Assembly (NCBI GenBank): GCA_016342755.1
Contig: JAEINS010000014.1
Coordinates: forward strand, 1 to 64,000
From: Melioribacteraceae bacterium
GTDB lineage: Bacteria; Bacteroidota; Ignavibacteria; Ignavibacteriales; Melioribacteraceae
Direction: 5' to 3'
DNA length: 64,000 bases
Positions 47,380-56,600 of the stretch are shown here, piece after piece (the first letter of the stretch is position 1; every line of letters starts with the position of its first letter). The position numbers were made by a program, and so were the translations under genes. Below the pieces are notes generated by a model. It was not told where the DNA came from. It made no database searches and worked only from the letters and a program-made list of their open reading frames with translations.

Positions 47380-48131
47380 AATCTTACATTAATTCCTTTA
47401 TTATTCAAATATTCTTTTAATTCGTTAATGGTCAATTCATTATAATGAAATAAACTTGCGGCTAAACATGCATCAACATTGGCATTATGAAAAGCATCAT
47501 AGAAATCATCCATTGTACCGGCACCTCCAGAAGCTATTACCGGGATAGAAACCATATCTGTTAACTTTGACAAAAACTCTAAATCAAAACCAGATTTTGT
47601 ACCGTCTTTATCCATCGATGTTAACAGTATTTCACCGGCTCCAAGTTCTTCCGCCTTTTTACACCAGCTAAATCCCTCAAGCTCTGTTTCTTCTGAACCG
47701 CCTTTTATAAATATTTTAAATTCATTTGAAACTCTTTTAACATCAATTGCCGCAACAATTGCCTGACTTCCAAATTGTTTTGATGCATTTGTTATTATTT
47801 CCGGGTTCTTAACAATCGAGGTATTTAACGATACTTTATCTGCACCAGATCTTAAAAGTGCTTCTATATCTTTTAATTCAGAGATTCCACCGCCAACAGT
47901 AAATGGAATTCTTATAACTTCCGCTACCTTTTCAACTAATTCTAATAAAGTTTTTCTTTTTTCAATTGAAGCAGTAATATCTAAAAACACTAATTCATCC
48001 GCACCTTCATGATAATACCTTTCCGCTAATTCAATAGCAGAGCCAGCATCACGCAGATTAACAAAATTAGTACCTTTTACAACTCGTCCTTCTTTAACAT
48101 CCAGACACGGAATAATTCTTTTACTTACCAA
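47376..48131 (-). CDS. hisF: Imidazole glycerol phosphate synthase subunit HisF
   Basis: Cyclase half of the synthase, a TIM barrel that uses ammonia from HisH. The 251 residues start SKRIIPCLDVKEGRVVKG, with the catalytic Asp in CLDV near 11 and the second in SMDKDGTKSGFD. IPVIASGGAG binds the phosphate. It overlaps hisA by 11 bases and hisIE by 4. Confidence 0.97.
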   Translation of the reverse strand: MVSKRIIPCLDVKEGRVVKGTNFVNLRDAGSAIELAERYYHEGADELVFLDITASIEKRKTLLELVEKVAEVIRIPFTVGGGISELKDIEALLRSGADKVSLNTSIVKNPEIITNASKQFGSQAIVAAIDVKRVSNEFKIFIKGGSEETELEGFSWCKKAEELGAGEILLTSMDKDGTKSGFDLEFLSKLTDMVSIPVIASGGAGTMDDFYDAFHNANVDACLAASLFHYNELTINELKEYLNNKGINVRL

Positions 48132-48840
48132 TTTTAATTAGCTCCTCTAAATTAATTCTATTCTCGTATATCGCTTTACCCACAATAACACCATAATAAT
48201 TTTCTTCATTAGCTTTTTTAACATCAGCAATATTACTTATGCCGCCAGAAACTATAAAGTTTTTATTCGGGAATTTTAATTGAAGATCTTTATATAGGTT
48301 AAAACTTGGACCCTGTAACATTCCGTCTTTTGCTATATCTGTAACTAAATATGTTTCTAGATCAAGTGATGAACAAAACTCAATATGTTCACTAATTGAT
48401 CTTCCAGAATCTTCAGTCCAGCCCTTAACAAATACGTTTTCATTATTTATATCAGCTGCAACTATAAACTTATCGGCACCAAACTCTGTAACCATTTTAG
48501 AAAATAATTCAGGCTCCTTTATTGATAGAGAACCAACAATAATCTTATCAACTCCAATAGATATAAGCTTCTCAGCATTTTCTAAATTTCTTACACCGCC
48601 GCCAAATTCAATTTTAAGATTAGTGTTTTTTTTAATTTCCTTAATACTCTCAATTATATTAATTTCTCCATTCTTTGATCCTAACAGATCAACTATATGA
48701 AGCCACTTAAAACCATGTGTATCGTATTTTACTGCCTGATCAATGGCAGAATTATTATAGACTGTTACATTATTATAATTACCTTTCTCCAGGCGTACAA
48801 CTTTATTCTCAAGTATATCTATTGCTGGTAATACAATCAT
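48121..48840 (-). CDS. hisA: ProFAR isomerase HisA
   Basis: TIM-barrel isomerase that opens the ribose ring of ProFAR. The 239 residues show the catalytic Asp in LPAIDILENKVVRLEKGN near 8, the phosphate-binding FGGGVRN and FIVSGGIS, and VTDIAKDGMLQGP with the second acid. The gene abuts hisH and overlaps hisF by 11 bases. Confidence 0.96.
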   Translation of the reverse strand: MIVLPAIDILENKVVRLEKGNYNNVTVYNNSAIDQAVKYDTHGFKWLHIVDLLGSKNGEINIIESIKEIKKNTNLKIEFGGGVRNLENAEKLISIGVDKIIVGSLSIKEPELFSKMVTEFGADKFIVAADINNENVFVKGWTEDSGRSISEHIEFCSSLDLETYLVTDIAKDGMLQGPSFNLYKDLQLKFPNKNFIVSGGISNIADVKKANEENYYGVIVGKAIYENRINLEELIKIGK

Positions 48841-49428
48841 CTAACATCTCTCAATAAAATTTTTTAAAAGTTTAATGCCAACAACTCCGGATTTTTCCGG
48901 ATGAAATTGCACACCATAAAAATTATCTTTTTCAATTGATGCAGCAAATTCAATGTCATGCAAGGTAGTTCCGGTAGTATGTTCACTTTTAGGGACGTAA
49001 TATGAGTTAGCAAAGTAGAACTGTTCGTTATTATCAATATCTAAAAACAATTTACTCTCTTTAATTATGTCAACTTTATTCCATCCCATATGCGGCACAT
49101 TTACATTCTTCTTATTAAATAGCTCTGTACTTTCCGGGAAAATACCTAAACACGCTACATCACCTTCTTTGGATTTCTCGCATAACATTTGCATGCCTAA
49201 ACAAATGCCCAGCAAAGGTTTTTTAATGATTCTTAGAAGATTAAAAAGATTTGCAAAATGAAGTTGTTTAACTGCATAAGTAGCTTCACCAACTCCCGGG
49301 AAAATTATCTTATCCGCACTGGTTATATCAAGTTCTCTTTTGGTAATTTTATATTCAACATTAAGTTCGTTTAATGCATTGGCTACTGAAGCGGTATTTC
49401 CAGCTCCATAATCAATTAATGCAATCAT
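48841..49428 (-). CDS. hisH: Imidazole glycerol phosphate synthase subunit HisH
   Basis: Glutaminase half of the synthase, class I amidotransferase. The 195 residues include DYGAGNTASVANAL, FPGVGEATYA, the catalytic cysteine in LLGICLGMQML near 77, and the His/Glu pair in VQFHPEKSG. It provides ammonia to HisF. Its start overlaps hisB by 4 bases. Confidence 0.97.
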   Translation of the reverse strand: MIALIDYGAGNTASVANALNELNVEYKITKRELDITSADKIIFPGVGEATYAVKQLHFANLFNLLRIIKKPLLGICLGMQMLCEKSKEGDVACLGIFPESTELFNKKNVNVPHMGWNKVDIIKESKLFLDIDNNEQFYFANSYYVPKSEHTTGTTLHDIEFAASIEKDNFYGVQFHPEKSGVVGIKLLKNFIERC

Positions 49429-50270
49429 AATAATCCTTTTGTGGTTGGTAATACTCCGTTATTCCTTTCATCCATTCTACATGCTTCATTTAATGACTTT
49501 GCAAACACTTTGAATAAAGCTTCAATTTTATGATGATCGTTTTTACCCTTTGCACGAAGGTATAAATTAGCGCCCATACCAAATGCGATTCCTCTAAAAA
49601 ACTCTTCGGTCATTTCTGTGGGGAAATCGCCAACCTTCTCCCGACTGAAATTACATTTGAAATTTAGAAAGCTTCTGCCGCTTAAATCAATAGAACATTT
49701 TGCAACAGTTTCATCCATTGGAATACAAAAGCCATATCTCTGAATTCCTCTTTTATCTCCGATAGCTTCTTTAACTGCTTCTCCTAAAGTGATCCCGGCA
49801 TCTTCAATTGTATGGTGTTCATCAACATGTAAATCGCCGTCAACTTTTAAAGTTAAATTTAGATTCGCGTGTTTAGATATCTGCTCTAACATATGATCAA
49901 AGAATCCGATTCCTGTGCTAATCTCAGATTCCCCTTTACCATCGATGTCTAAAGCTACATCTATTTTAGTTTCTTTTGTATTTCTGCTTTTCTTTGAGCT
50001 TCTTTTTATCTTAAGATTGTCTGCAGCTTCCTTAAGATTTAAAAAATCATCCGCTTTAATCTTAATTAAAGTCTCAATATTTGAATACTCACTGATTTCT
50101 ATATCTTCATTTTTCAGCAATTTCAAAACACTAATATCAATAACAGATAAATCTTTAGTGTAAAACTGATCAGACATTTTTTTCAATTGAATAAGACCAT
50201 CGACTAGATATTTTGACTTTTCACTATCTAATGAAAAATATTCGGCATCTATACAAAACCCTTTAATCAT
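49425..50270 (-). CDS. hisB: Imidazoleglycerol-phosphate dehydratase HisB with vestigial HAD region
   Basis: 281 residues. From RNTKETKIDV (about 96) onward it is a complete dehydratase, with the metal-binding GIGFFDHMLEQISKHAN, DEHHTIEDAGITLGEA, FRGIAFGMG and NDHHKIEALFKVFAKSL. The first about 90 residues are not found in monofunctional HisB. They start KGFCIDAEYF where the bifunctional enteric enzyme has the FIDRDGT nucleophile motif, and lead into the same RNTKET junction. The HAD phosphatase domain (about 165 residues in Escherichia coli) is shortened and has lost its key residues. Histidinol-phosphate phosphatase activity must come from elsewhere. Overlaps hisC and hisH by 4 bases each. 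Confidence 0.93.
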   Translation of the reverse strand: MIKGFCIDAEYFSLDSEKSKYLVDGLIQLKKMSDQFYTKDLSVIDISVLKLLKNEDIEISEYSNIETLIKIKADDFLNLKEAADNLKIKRSSKKSRNTKETKIDVALDIDGKGESEISTGIGFFDHMLEQISKHANLNLTLKVDGDLHVDEHHTIEDAGITLGEAVKEAIGDKRGIQRYGFCIPMDETVAKCSIDLSGRSFLNFKCNFSREKVGDFPTEMTEEFFRGIAFGMGANLYLRAKGKNDHHKIEALFKVFAKSLNEACRMDERNNGVLPTTKGLL

Positions 50271-51313
50271 AGTACTTTCTCTAATTCTGATAACATAATT
50301 CTATTTTCTATTTCGGTGCCAATAGAAACACGAAGGCAATTTTCTAACTTTTCTTGCGAACTTCTATCACGGATAACAACACCTCTTTCGGCTAATGTTC
50401 TGTGAACTTCAGAAGCATTTTTACATTTAAACAAAATAAAATTAGAGTCACTTTTAAAAACTTTTTGAACCTTTTCTAACTCATTCAATTTCTTAAATAC
50501 AAACTCCCGCTGAGTAATAATTTCATCCACAAATTTTTCTTTTGTTCTGAAATTATTTATTGATTCTACAACAGCTTTTTCCGTTAGTTTATTAATAGTG
50601 TACGGAGCCTTCACTTTTATTATTGTATTAATAACCTCTTTATCCGCCGCACAATAACCGCATCTAATTGCAGCTAATCCCCAAGCCTTAGAAAAAGTTC
50701 TTAACACAATTAAATTTCTTTGATTTAGAATTTCACTAATAACTGAATTCTCTTCATCAAAATCAATGTAAGCTTCATCAACAACAATAATGGCATTAGT
50801 TTTTTCACATAGTTCTAAAATACTTTTAGAACTTAAAGTATTTCCGGTCGGATTATTTGGAGAACACAAAAATACAATCTTCGTATTTTCACCAACTTTA
50901 TTCATAATTGAATCAACCTCTATCTCAAATTGATCAGATAGAAAGGCTTCTCTAACTTCAACATTATTTATATCACAACAAACATGGTACATTCCGTACG
51001 TTGGCTGGACAATGACTGTATTATCAATTCCCGGATTACAAAATATTCTTATTATTAAATCGATCAGTTCATCTGAACCTACGCCAAAAACTAAATTCTC
51101 AATTGGTATGTTTATCAATGCACTTAATTTTCTTCGCATGTTTATTTGCAAAGGATCAGGATATCTGTTCAGTTCAAGATTATAATATTCAAATGTACTA
51201 CCTAGAGTATTTTCATTGGCATCTAGTAAAACCCCCTCTGAATATGAGTCTCTGGCACATGTGTAAGGTTTTAGCCTTTTAATATTATCTCTAATTAAAT
51301 TTTCAATTTTCAT
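50267..51313 (-). CDS. hisC: Histidinol-phosphate aminotransferase
   Basis: PLP enzyme of fold type I. The 348 residues include LDANENTLGS, NRYPDP, GVGSDELIDLIIR, SPNNPTGN, VVDEAYIDF and the PLP lysine in RTFSKAWGLAAIRCGY near 210. It overlaps hisD by 11 bases and hisB by 4. Confidence 0.97.
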   Translation of the reverse strand: MKIENLIRDNIKRLKPYTCARDSYSEGVLLDANENTLGSTFEYYNLELNRYPDPLQINMRRKLSALINIPIENLVFGVGSDELIDLIIRIFCNPGIDNTVIVQPTYGMYHVCCDINNVEVREAFLSDQFEIEVDSIMNKVGENTKIVFLCSPNNPTGNTLSSKSILELCEKTNAIIVVDEAYIDFDEENSVISEILNQRNLIVLRTFSKAWGLAAIRCGYCAADKEVINTIIKVKAPYTINKLTEKAVVESINNFRTKEKFVDEIITQREFVFKKLNELEKVQKVFKSDSNFILFKCKNASEVHRTLAERGVVIRDRSSQEKLENCLRVSIGTEIENRIMLSELEKVL

Positions 51314-52592
51314 TTTCTAATCTCACTTTAACTGCATTTGCATGCGCGTCTAATTTTTCTACTTCAGCTAGTGTAATAACTGTATCAGCAATGTTCTTCA
51401 ATCCATCTTTACTTAACTTTTGAAAAGTAATCGCCTTCATAAAAGAATCAACTGAAACACCGCTGTATGACTTGGCATATCCGTATGTAGGCAGAGAATG
51501 GTTAGTGCCGGAAGCATAATCACCAACTGATTCTGGCGAAAATTCACCAACAAAAACAGAACCGGCATTTATAACTTTTTCTGAATATGATTCGGCATTA
51601 TTAATATTTAGAATTAAATGTTCCGGCGCGTATTTATTACTCAGCTCAAAAGCATCATCCAGTGAATTAACCTTTAGTATAAATGAGGATTTTAAAGATT
51701 CTGTAATGAAACTATTTCTTTCTAATTTATCAGATTGTTCCTCAACTTCTTTGCTAACATTAGCAGCTAAAACATCTGATGTTGTTAAAAGAATTACTTG
51801 TGAATCTACTCCGTGTTCTGCCTGTGACAAAAGATCCGAAGCAATGAATCTGGCATTTGCAGTTTCATCGGCTATAACCAGAACTTCACTTGGACCCGCC
51901 GGCATATCAATCGCACAACCGTCCGGATCAATACTTATAATTGACTTAGCACAAGTTACATATTGATTACCAGGTCCAAATATTTTATCAACTTTTTCAA
52001 TTTTAGCAGTACCGTAAGACATAAGCCCAACTGCCTGAGCGCCACCTACTTTATATATTTCACTTATACCGCAAAGATTTGCAGCATACAAAACTTCATT
52101 TGAAATGACTTTCCCAACCGGGGAACATAATACAACTCTTTTACAACCGGCAATTTTTGCGGGTATACCTAACATTAAAACTGTTGATGGAAGTACGGCA
52201 GTTCCACCCGGAATATAAAGCCCTACATTTTCAATAGCACGAAATTCTCTTGAGCATTTAACTCCCGGCATTGTTTCAATAGAAAATGATTTGGGAATTT
52301 CTTTTTCGTGAAATTTATAAATATTCTGATAAGCAAGTTCCAAAGCATTCTTAGACGATTTTGAAATACTTTTAAGTGAATTATCAATCTCTATTTTGGA
52401 GACTAAAATATCATCGGTTTCAAGAGCATCAAATTTCTTTGCGTATTTGATAACTGAATCTAATCCTCCAAGCTTAATATCGTTAAGAATTGGATTAACA
52501 ATTCCGCTTACTTTTATATTATCAATCGCTTGTCTTAGAAATAGTTTCTTCAATTCATCTTTCGATAAATCATTTAAATTAAATAGTTTCAT
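51303..52592 (-). CDS. hisD: Histidinol dehydrogenase
   Basis: Zinc enzyme that oxidises histidinol to histidine in two NAD steps. The 429 residues show YIPGGTAVLPSTVLM, GAQAVGLMSYGT, DMPAGPSEVLVIAD, LLSQAEHGVDSQ (zinc Gln/His), and GDYASGTNHSLPTYG with the catalytic region before the C-terminal helices. Lies 2 bases after hisG. Confidence 0.97.
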   Translation of the reverse strand: MKLFNLNDLSKDELKKLFLRQAIDNIKVSGIVNPILNDIKLGGLDSVIKYAKKFDALETDDILVSKIEIDNSLKSISKSSKNALELAYQNIYKFHEKEIPKSFSIETMPGVKCSREFRAIENVGLYIPGGTAVLPSTVLMLGIPAKIAGCKRVVLCSPVGKVISNEVLYAANLCGISEIYKVGGAQAVGLMSYGTAKIEKVDKIFGPGNQYVTCAKSIISIDPDGCAIDMPAGPSEVLVIADETANARFIASDLLSQAEHGVDSQVILLTTSDVLAANVSKEVEEQSDKLERNSFITESLKSSFILKVNSLDDAFELSNKYAPEHLILNINNAESYSEKVINAGSVFVGEFSPESVGDYASGTNHSLPTYGYAKSYSGVSVDSFMKAITFQKLSKDGLKNIADTVITLAEVEKLDAHANAVKVRLENEN

Positions 52593-52594
52593 AA

Positions 52595-53464
52595 TTACAC
52601 AATCATATTATCTATTGGCAGCAACAAAATCCCCGAAGCTCCATTTTCCTTAAGTAAAGTATTTATATCCCAAAAAGTATCATTTGGAATTACCGCATGA
52701 ATAGCAACTAAATTATCATCAGCTAAAGGTAATACTGTTGGACTTTTTAAGGAAGGAATAATTTCCAGAATAGTTTTTAGGTTGTTTTTAGGAATATTCA
52801 TCATTAAATATTTCGATTTTTTTGCCGTCAATGCAGAATCAATTCTACTGCAAAGTTCGTCAAGTATATTTGATTTTACAACATCATCACTAAGTTTTTT
52901 TGATTTAATTAATACCGCTTCAGAATTAAAAATGGGAAATGATTTTTTAAGTTTATTCATTTTCAAAGTATTTCCGGTTGAAACTATATCACAAATAAGA
53001 TCCGCAATACCAAGTGAAGGAGCAATTTCAACAGAACCACTAAGCTGAATTATATCTGCCTTTACATTATTTTCATTCAAGAAATTACCAAGTATCTTTG
53101 GATATGAAGTTGCAATAATTTTCCCGTTTATTTCATCAACAGCATCAAGAGTTTTCCCTTCAGGAAAAGCCATCATTAACTTACATTTGCCAAAGCCTAG
53201 TTTTTTTACAACCTCAACATCTTTCTCTTTTTCGTAAATTACATTTTCGCCAACAATACCAATATCAGCAACTCCATCCTGAACATATTCAGGAATATCA
53301 TCATCCCGTAAAAAAAGTAAATCCAAATTGAAGTTTTTAGTTGTTACTAAAAGTCTTTCAGCATAGTTCTCAATGTCAATTCCACATGATCTTAATAGAT
53401 TTAAAGATTTCTCTGATAATCTTCCTTTTTTTTGTACAGCAAGTTTTAAATTATTTTTTTCCAT
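52595..53464 (-). CDS. hisG: ATP phosphoribosyltransferase, long form
   Basis: First enzyme of the pathway, feedback-inhibited by histidine. The 289 residues are the long HisG with a C-terminal ACT-like regulatory domain (about 215-289, ending NGASGILLLPIDNMI), so no HisZ is needed. KLAVQKKGRLSEKSLNLL begins the catalytic domain, and DLICDIVSTGNTLKMNKL binds PRPP. First gene of the operon, 19 bases after the attenuator. Confidence 0.97.
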   Translation of the reverse strand: MEKNNLKLAVQKKGRLSEKSLNLLRSCGIDIENYAERLLVTTKNFNLDLLFLRDDDIPEYVQDGVADIGIVGENVIYEKEKDVEVVKKLGFGKCKLMMAFPEGKTLDAVDEINGKIIATSYPKILGNFLNENNVKADIIQLSGSVEIAPSLGIADLICDIVSTGNTLKMNKLKKSFPIFNSEAVLIKSKKLSDDVVKSNILDELCSRIDSALTAKKSKYLMMNIPKNNLKTILEIIPSLKSPTVLPLADDNLVAIHAVIPNDTFWDINTLLKENGASGILLLPIDNMIV

Positions 53465-53483
53465 TTTATCTCCATTGTATAAT

Positions 53484-53513
53484 AAAAAACCCCAGCAGTT
53501 GCCGGGGTTTTTT
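53484..53513 (-). terminator. his operon attenuator (intrinsic terminator in the leader)
   Basis: On the minus strand CCCCGGC, loop AACT, GCTGGGG (one G-T wobble), with A-tract before and TTTTTT after. It lies between the leader peptide stop and hisG. The leader segment at 53534-53543, just after the leader stop codon, contains GCTGG, which can pair with the left arm CCGGC and would block the terminator. A second leader segment at 53586-53597 (AGCAGTTCCCGC) is complementary to this second segment (CCGC/GCGG) and to the AACTGCT in the terminator. Confidence 0.8.
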
Positions 53514-53545
53514 ATAAAAAATTATATACTATTCCAGCGCCGCAT

Positions 53546-53608
53546 CTAAGGGATTTTATGATGAAAATGATGATGTACTCTATTTGCGGGAACTGCTATG
53601 TTATACAT
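53546..53608 (-). CDS. hisL: his operon leader peptide HisL
   Basis: A 20-residue open frame with five histidines in six positions (HHHFHH at 12-17), ending TAG. It lies between a good Bacteroidota-type promoter and an intrinsic terminator in front of hisG. By analogy with enteric his leaders, ribosome stalling at the His codons when charged His-tRNA is low would leave 53534-53543 free to pair with the terminator's left arm and allow read-through. A ribosome that reaches the stop would cover that segment and let the terminator form. The peptide sequence is directly visible; the mechanism is inferred. Confidence 0.85.
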   Translation of the reverse strand: MYNIAVPANRVHHHFHHKIP

Positions 53609-53635
53609 TTTGCGTTAAACCTAAATTGTTGAAGT

Positions 53636-53666
53636 CAAAAATAAATATTTAATTGTAAATATCAAA
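53636..53666 (-). promoter_or_regulatory. his operon promoter, Bacteroidota type
   Basis: On the minus strand, TTTG (53663-53666), 19 bases, TATTTTTG (53636-53643), an exact match to TTTG-N19-TAnnTTTG. It would start transcription about 20 bases before the leader peptide ATG. Confidence 0.65.
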
Positions 53667-53685
53667 TAAATTTATAATTTATAAA

Positions 53686-56600
53686 TTATAATAACTTTTT
53701 TAGTTCTAGTTTTTTAGCCGGATCTGTAACTGCAGTAATTTTGGCTGCATAACTATCATTATTTTCAATATCTTCGTCTGTAACATAGTAAATATCTAAT
53801 AATCCATCTGTCTTATAACCAGTTCTTAAATAGTTCATTTCACTTAAACAGAGACTCCAACCCTGAAACCAGTTTTCCAAAAGACCCATTTTAACACTCT
53901 TATCAACATGAACAATTAAATCAATATCACTTTTAGCAGTGGCACTGGCATTTTTTGTACTTCCAAAAACGTAAACTCCTTTCACCCCATATTTACGGCC
54001 GTCAAGTTCAGATGCCATCTTTTCAACCATTCCAACTCGCCATTTCCACTGATCATAATCATTTGCATCACTATTTATATTCTGGTAAATACTTATTTCT
54101 CTTCCATTGCCGCTACTATCTGTAGGAGGTAAAAGTAATCCAACAGCCTCATCTAGATCTGCGTTCAAGAGTATCTTAAGTATATTTCCGTTAGTAGCCG
54201 AAGGCACATCTATAACTTTAATTATATTTTCTAAGTCTTTGTATTCAGGTAATAATTCAGTGAAAATATTTTCAGTTACATCAAAAAATCTTTCATTAAA
54301 GAAAATCCCTTCGTCATCGGGATATAATGGAAGATATTGGATTGAAGCTTCTACCAAATCTTGAAAAAAATGAGTACCAAATGATAGATCAGGGATATAG
54401 TTCCCTTTTTTCTTAGCAATTTCTACAAGCATTGCTGTGTTATTTATATCGGAATAAGTAACACTAACACCAAGTTTTATATCGCCACGACTGCCCCATC
54501 TACCAGGCCCCATCAAAATAAATTGTCTTTTAGGAAGAATTTTATTTAGTCTGCCAACCGCTCGTCCAACACGCAGCATAGTTTCTTTCTCAGGAATTTC
54601 TGCATATGCTTGCGGCTCAACGTAAACTATATTGGTTATATCAGACATACGACCGTTGGAAATATATCTATTAGCTGTAAATAACATCTGATCTTCTGGA
54701 ATATCCTTTGGAATAGGATCCGAAAGATTTACATCAAAATAACTTTGCGGTCTTGATTGGAGCAAGTATAAATCAGTACCATCATGTGCAAATTCTAAAT
54801 CTACAGGTGTCTTCATTTTTTCCTGCAGAGTATTAATGATACTATATATTTTTTGAATGAAATTTGATTTATTGATAAGACCATCAAATGTTACAATAAA
54901 TTCTCCACTTTCAAAATCAATATCATAACCCATAGGCTGCCTAATAATATTACCTTCCATAATGGAAATCATTTTTTCTACCATGGGGTATTCTTCTCCA
55001 TATTTTTTAAGGAGATCGTCCATTTCAATAGTTTCAAAATCATTTGTTTCCAGATTAATTACATCAATCTTTCTAGGAGAATATCTATACTGCTCATTCA
55101 CCGAAACATTTACTCTTAAGTTTGGTTGACCCAAAGCTACCAATATTGGGTAATCATCGCTTAATCTATCAACAGCTCTAGTACCTAAGCCCGGTACAAT
55201 TCTTACAAGTCCGTCTTCACGCTTTATTCTTGACGACCATCTAAATTCATTATTACTGAATGCAACACCAGCAAATGCCGGACAGAAATAAGGGCCGATT
55301 TTTGACCCAACAACTTCTTGAATCATGATTCCCATTTCTTCATGGAAATCAATTAAACCACGTTCAGCTCTATATTCTATAGGGTCTGGTCCAAACGTAG
55401 AAGCATATACCTCGGCAATTGCATCAGTTAAAGCGTGAAGTCTTGTTTCTTTTGGACCCTGGTTTGCCAGAAATAAACTTTTATATTTACCAGAAAAAGC
55501 AGCTCCCATCTGATCTTCCATTAAACTTGAGCTTCTTACAATTAATGGTGTATCACCAAAATCATCTAATGCAACAGACAAACCTTTAACAAGATCGGGT
55601 GGAAATTGTGAGTTTTTGAAAAGCTGTATTATATGCGGATATTCTAAACGTACCTCATCAATATCTTTATATTTCTGCTCAATTGTTTCTTCCAGATCAT
55701 TAAAATGCATAAAATGCATTAATGCATCTGAAGCAACATACCATGTTTTAGGAGTTTTGAAATCCTTAAGTAATTCACAATCTTCAGAGCTTTTTCGAAG
55801 AATATGTGAAGCTAGAAATAATCCGGCTGATTTACCACCAAGTTTACCATGACTTCCGGGAGGGAATATCATATTATCAATAAGGTGATAGAAATCTGTA
55901 AGTTTCACATAGTCTTTTGCTATCGATATATATTCCAACTGCTCAGTAAAAAACCTTCTTAGCAATGTTACTCTAAGACCCTTAACTGTGGCTGCCGAAA
56001 GTTTAAATTTTTCTGGTGCCAAATGATAATACTTTCTAATAGCATCACTAATATCAGATAATGAAGTATCCAGGCTTTCAACAGCTTTTACTAAGCCGCT
56101 TGCCTTTTCTTCCTTAACCCATTTTTGAATCTTGGCAAGAATCTGTTCATCCTTAATATTTTCATCCGCAAGATTTAAAATTGCATTTATATATTCGTCA
56201 TAGGTATTAATCTTCCTTCGAATCATAGGTTTATTTTCATCAATAGGTATTTTACTGTCGCCAACCTTTAATTCAATTGTTTGCAAGGCTAAAAGCTTAT
56301 CGGCACCCTCAACCTCTTTCCAGCAAAGATGATGAAGCAATTTCCTTAATATTGAGGCAAATAAATTTGGGTCTGTTTTGCGGAACATATCAAGTACAAT
56401 CTTCCATTCGCCTCTATGATATAGTTCATTGCCACGTTTAACACTTTGCAGTTCTTCAAATACAGATTGAAGATTTCGATGATGAATAAAATGACTAATT
56501 CTATCTCCGACAGTTTTAATGAGCTTAATCTCCTCATCTAAAAACGGATTTGCATCACTTCCAGTTACACCCTTTTTATAATAGACACTTAGTTTGCCAA

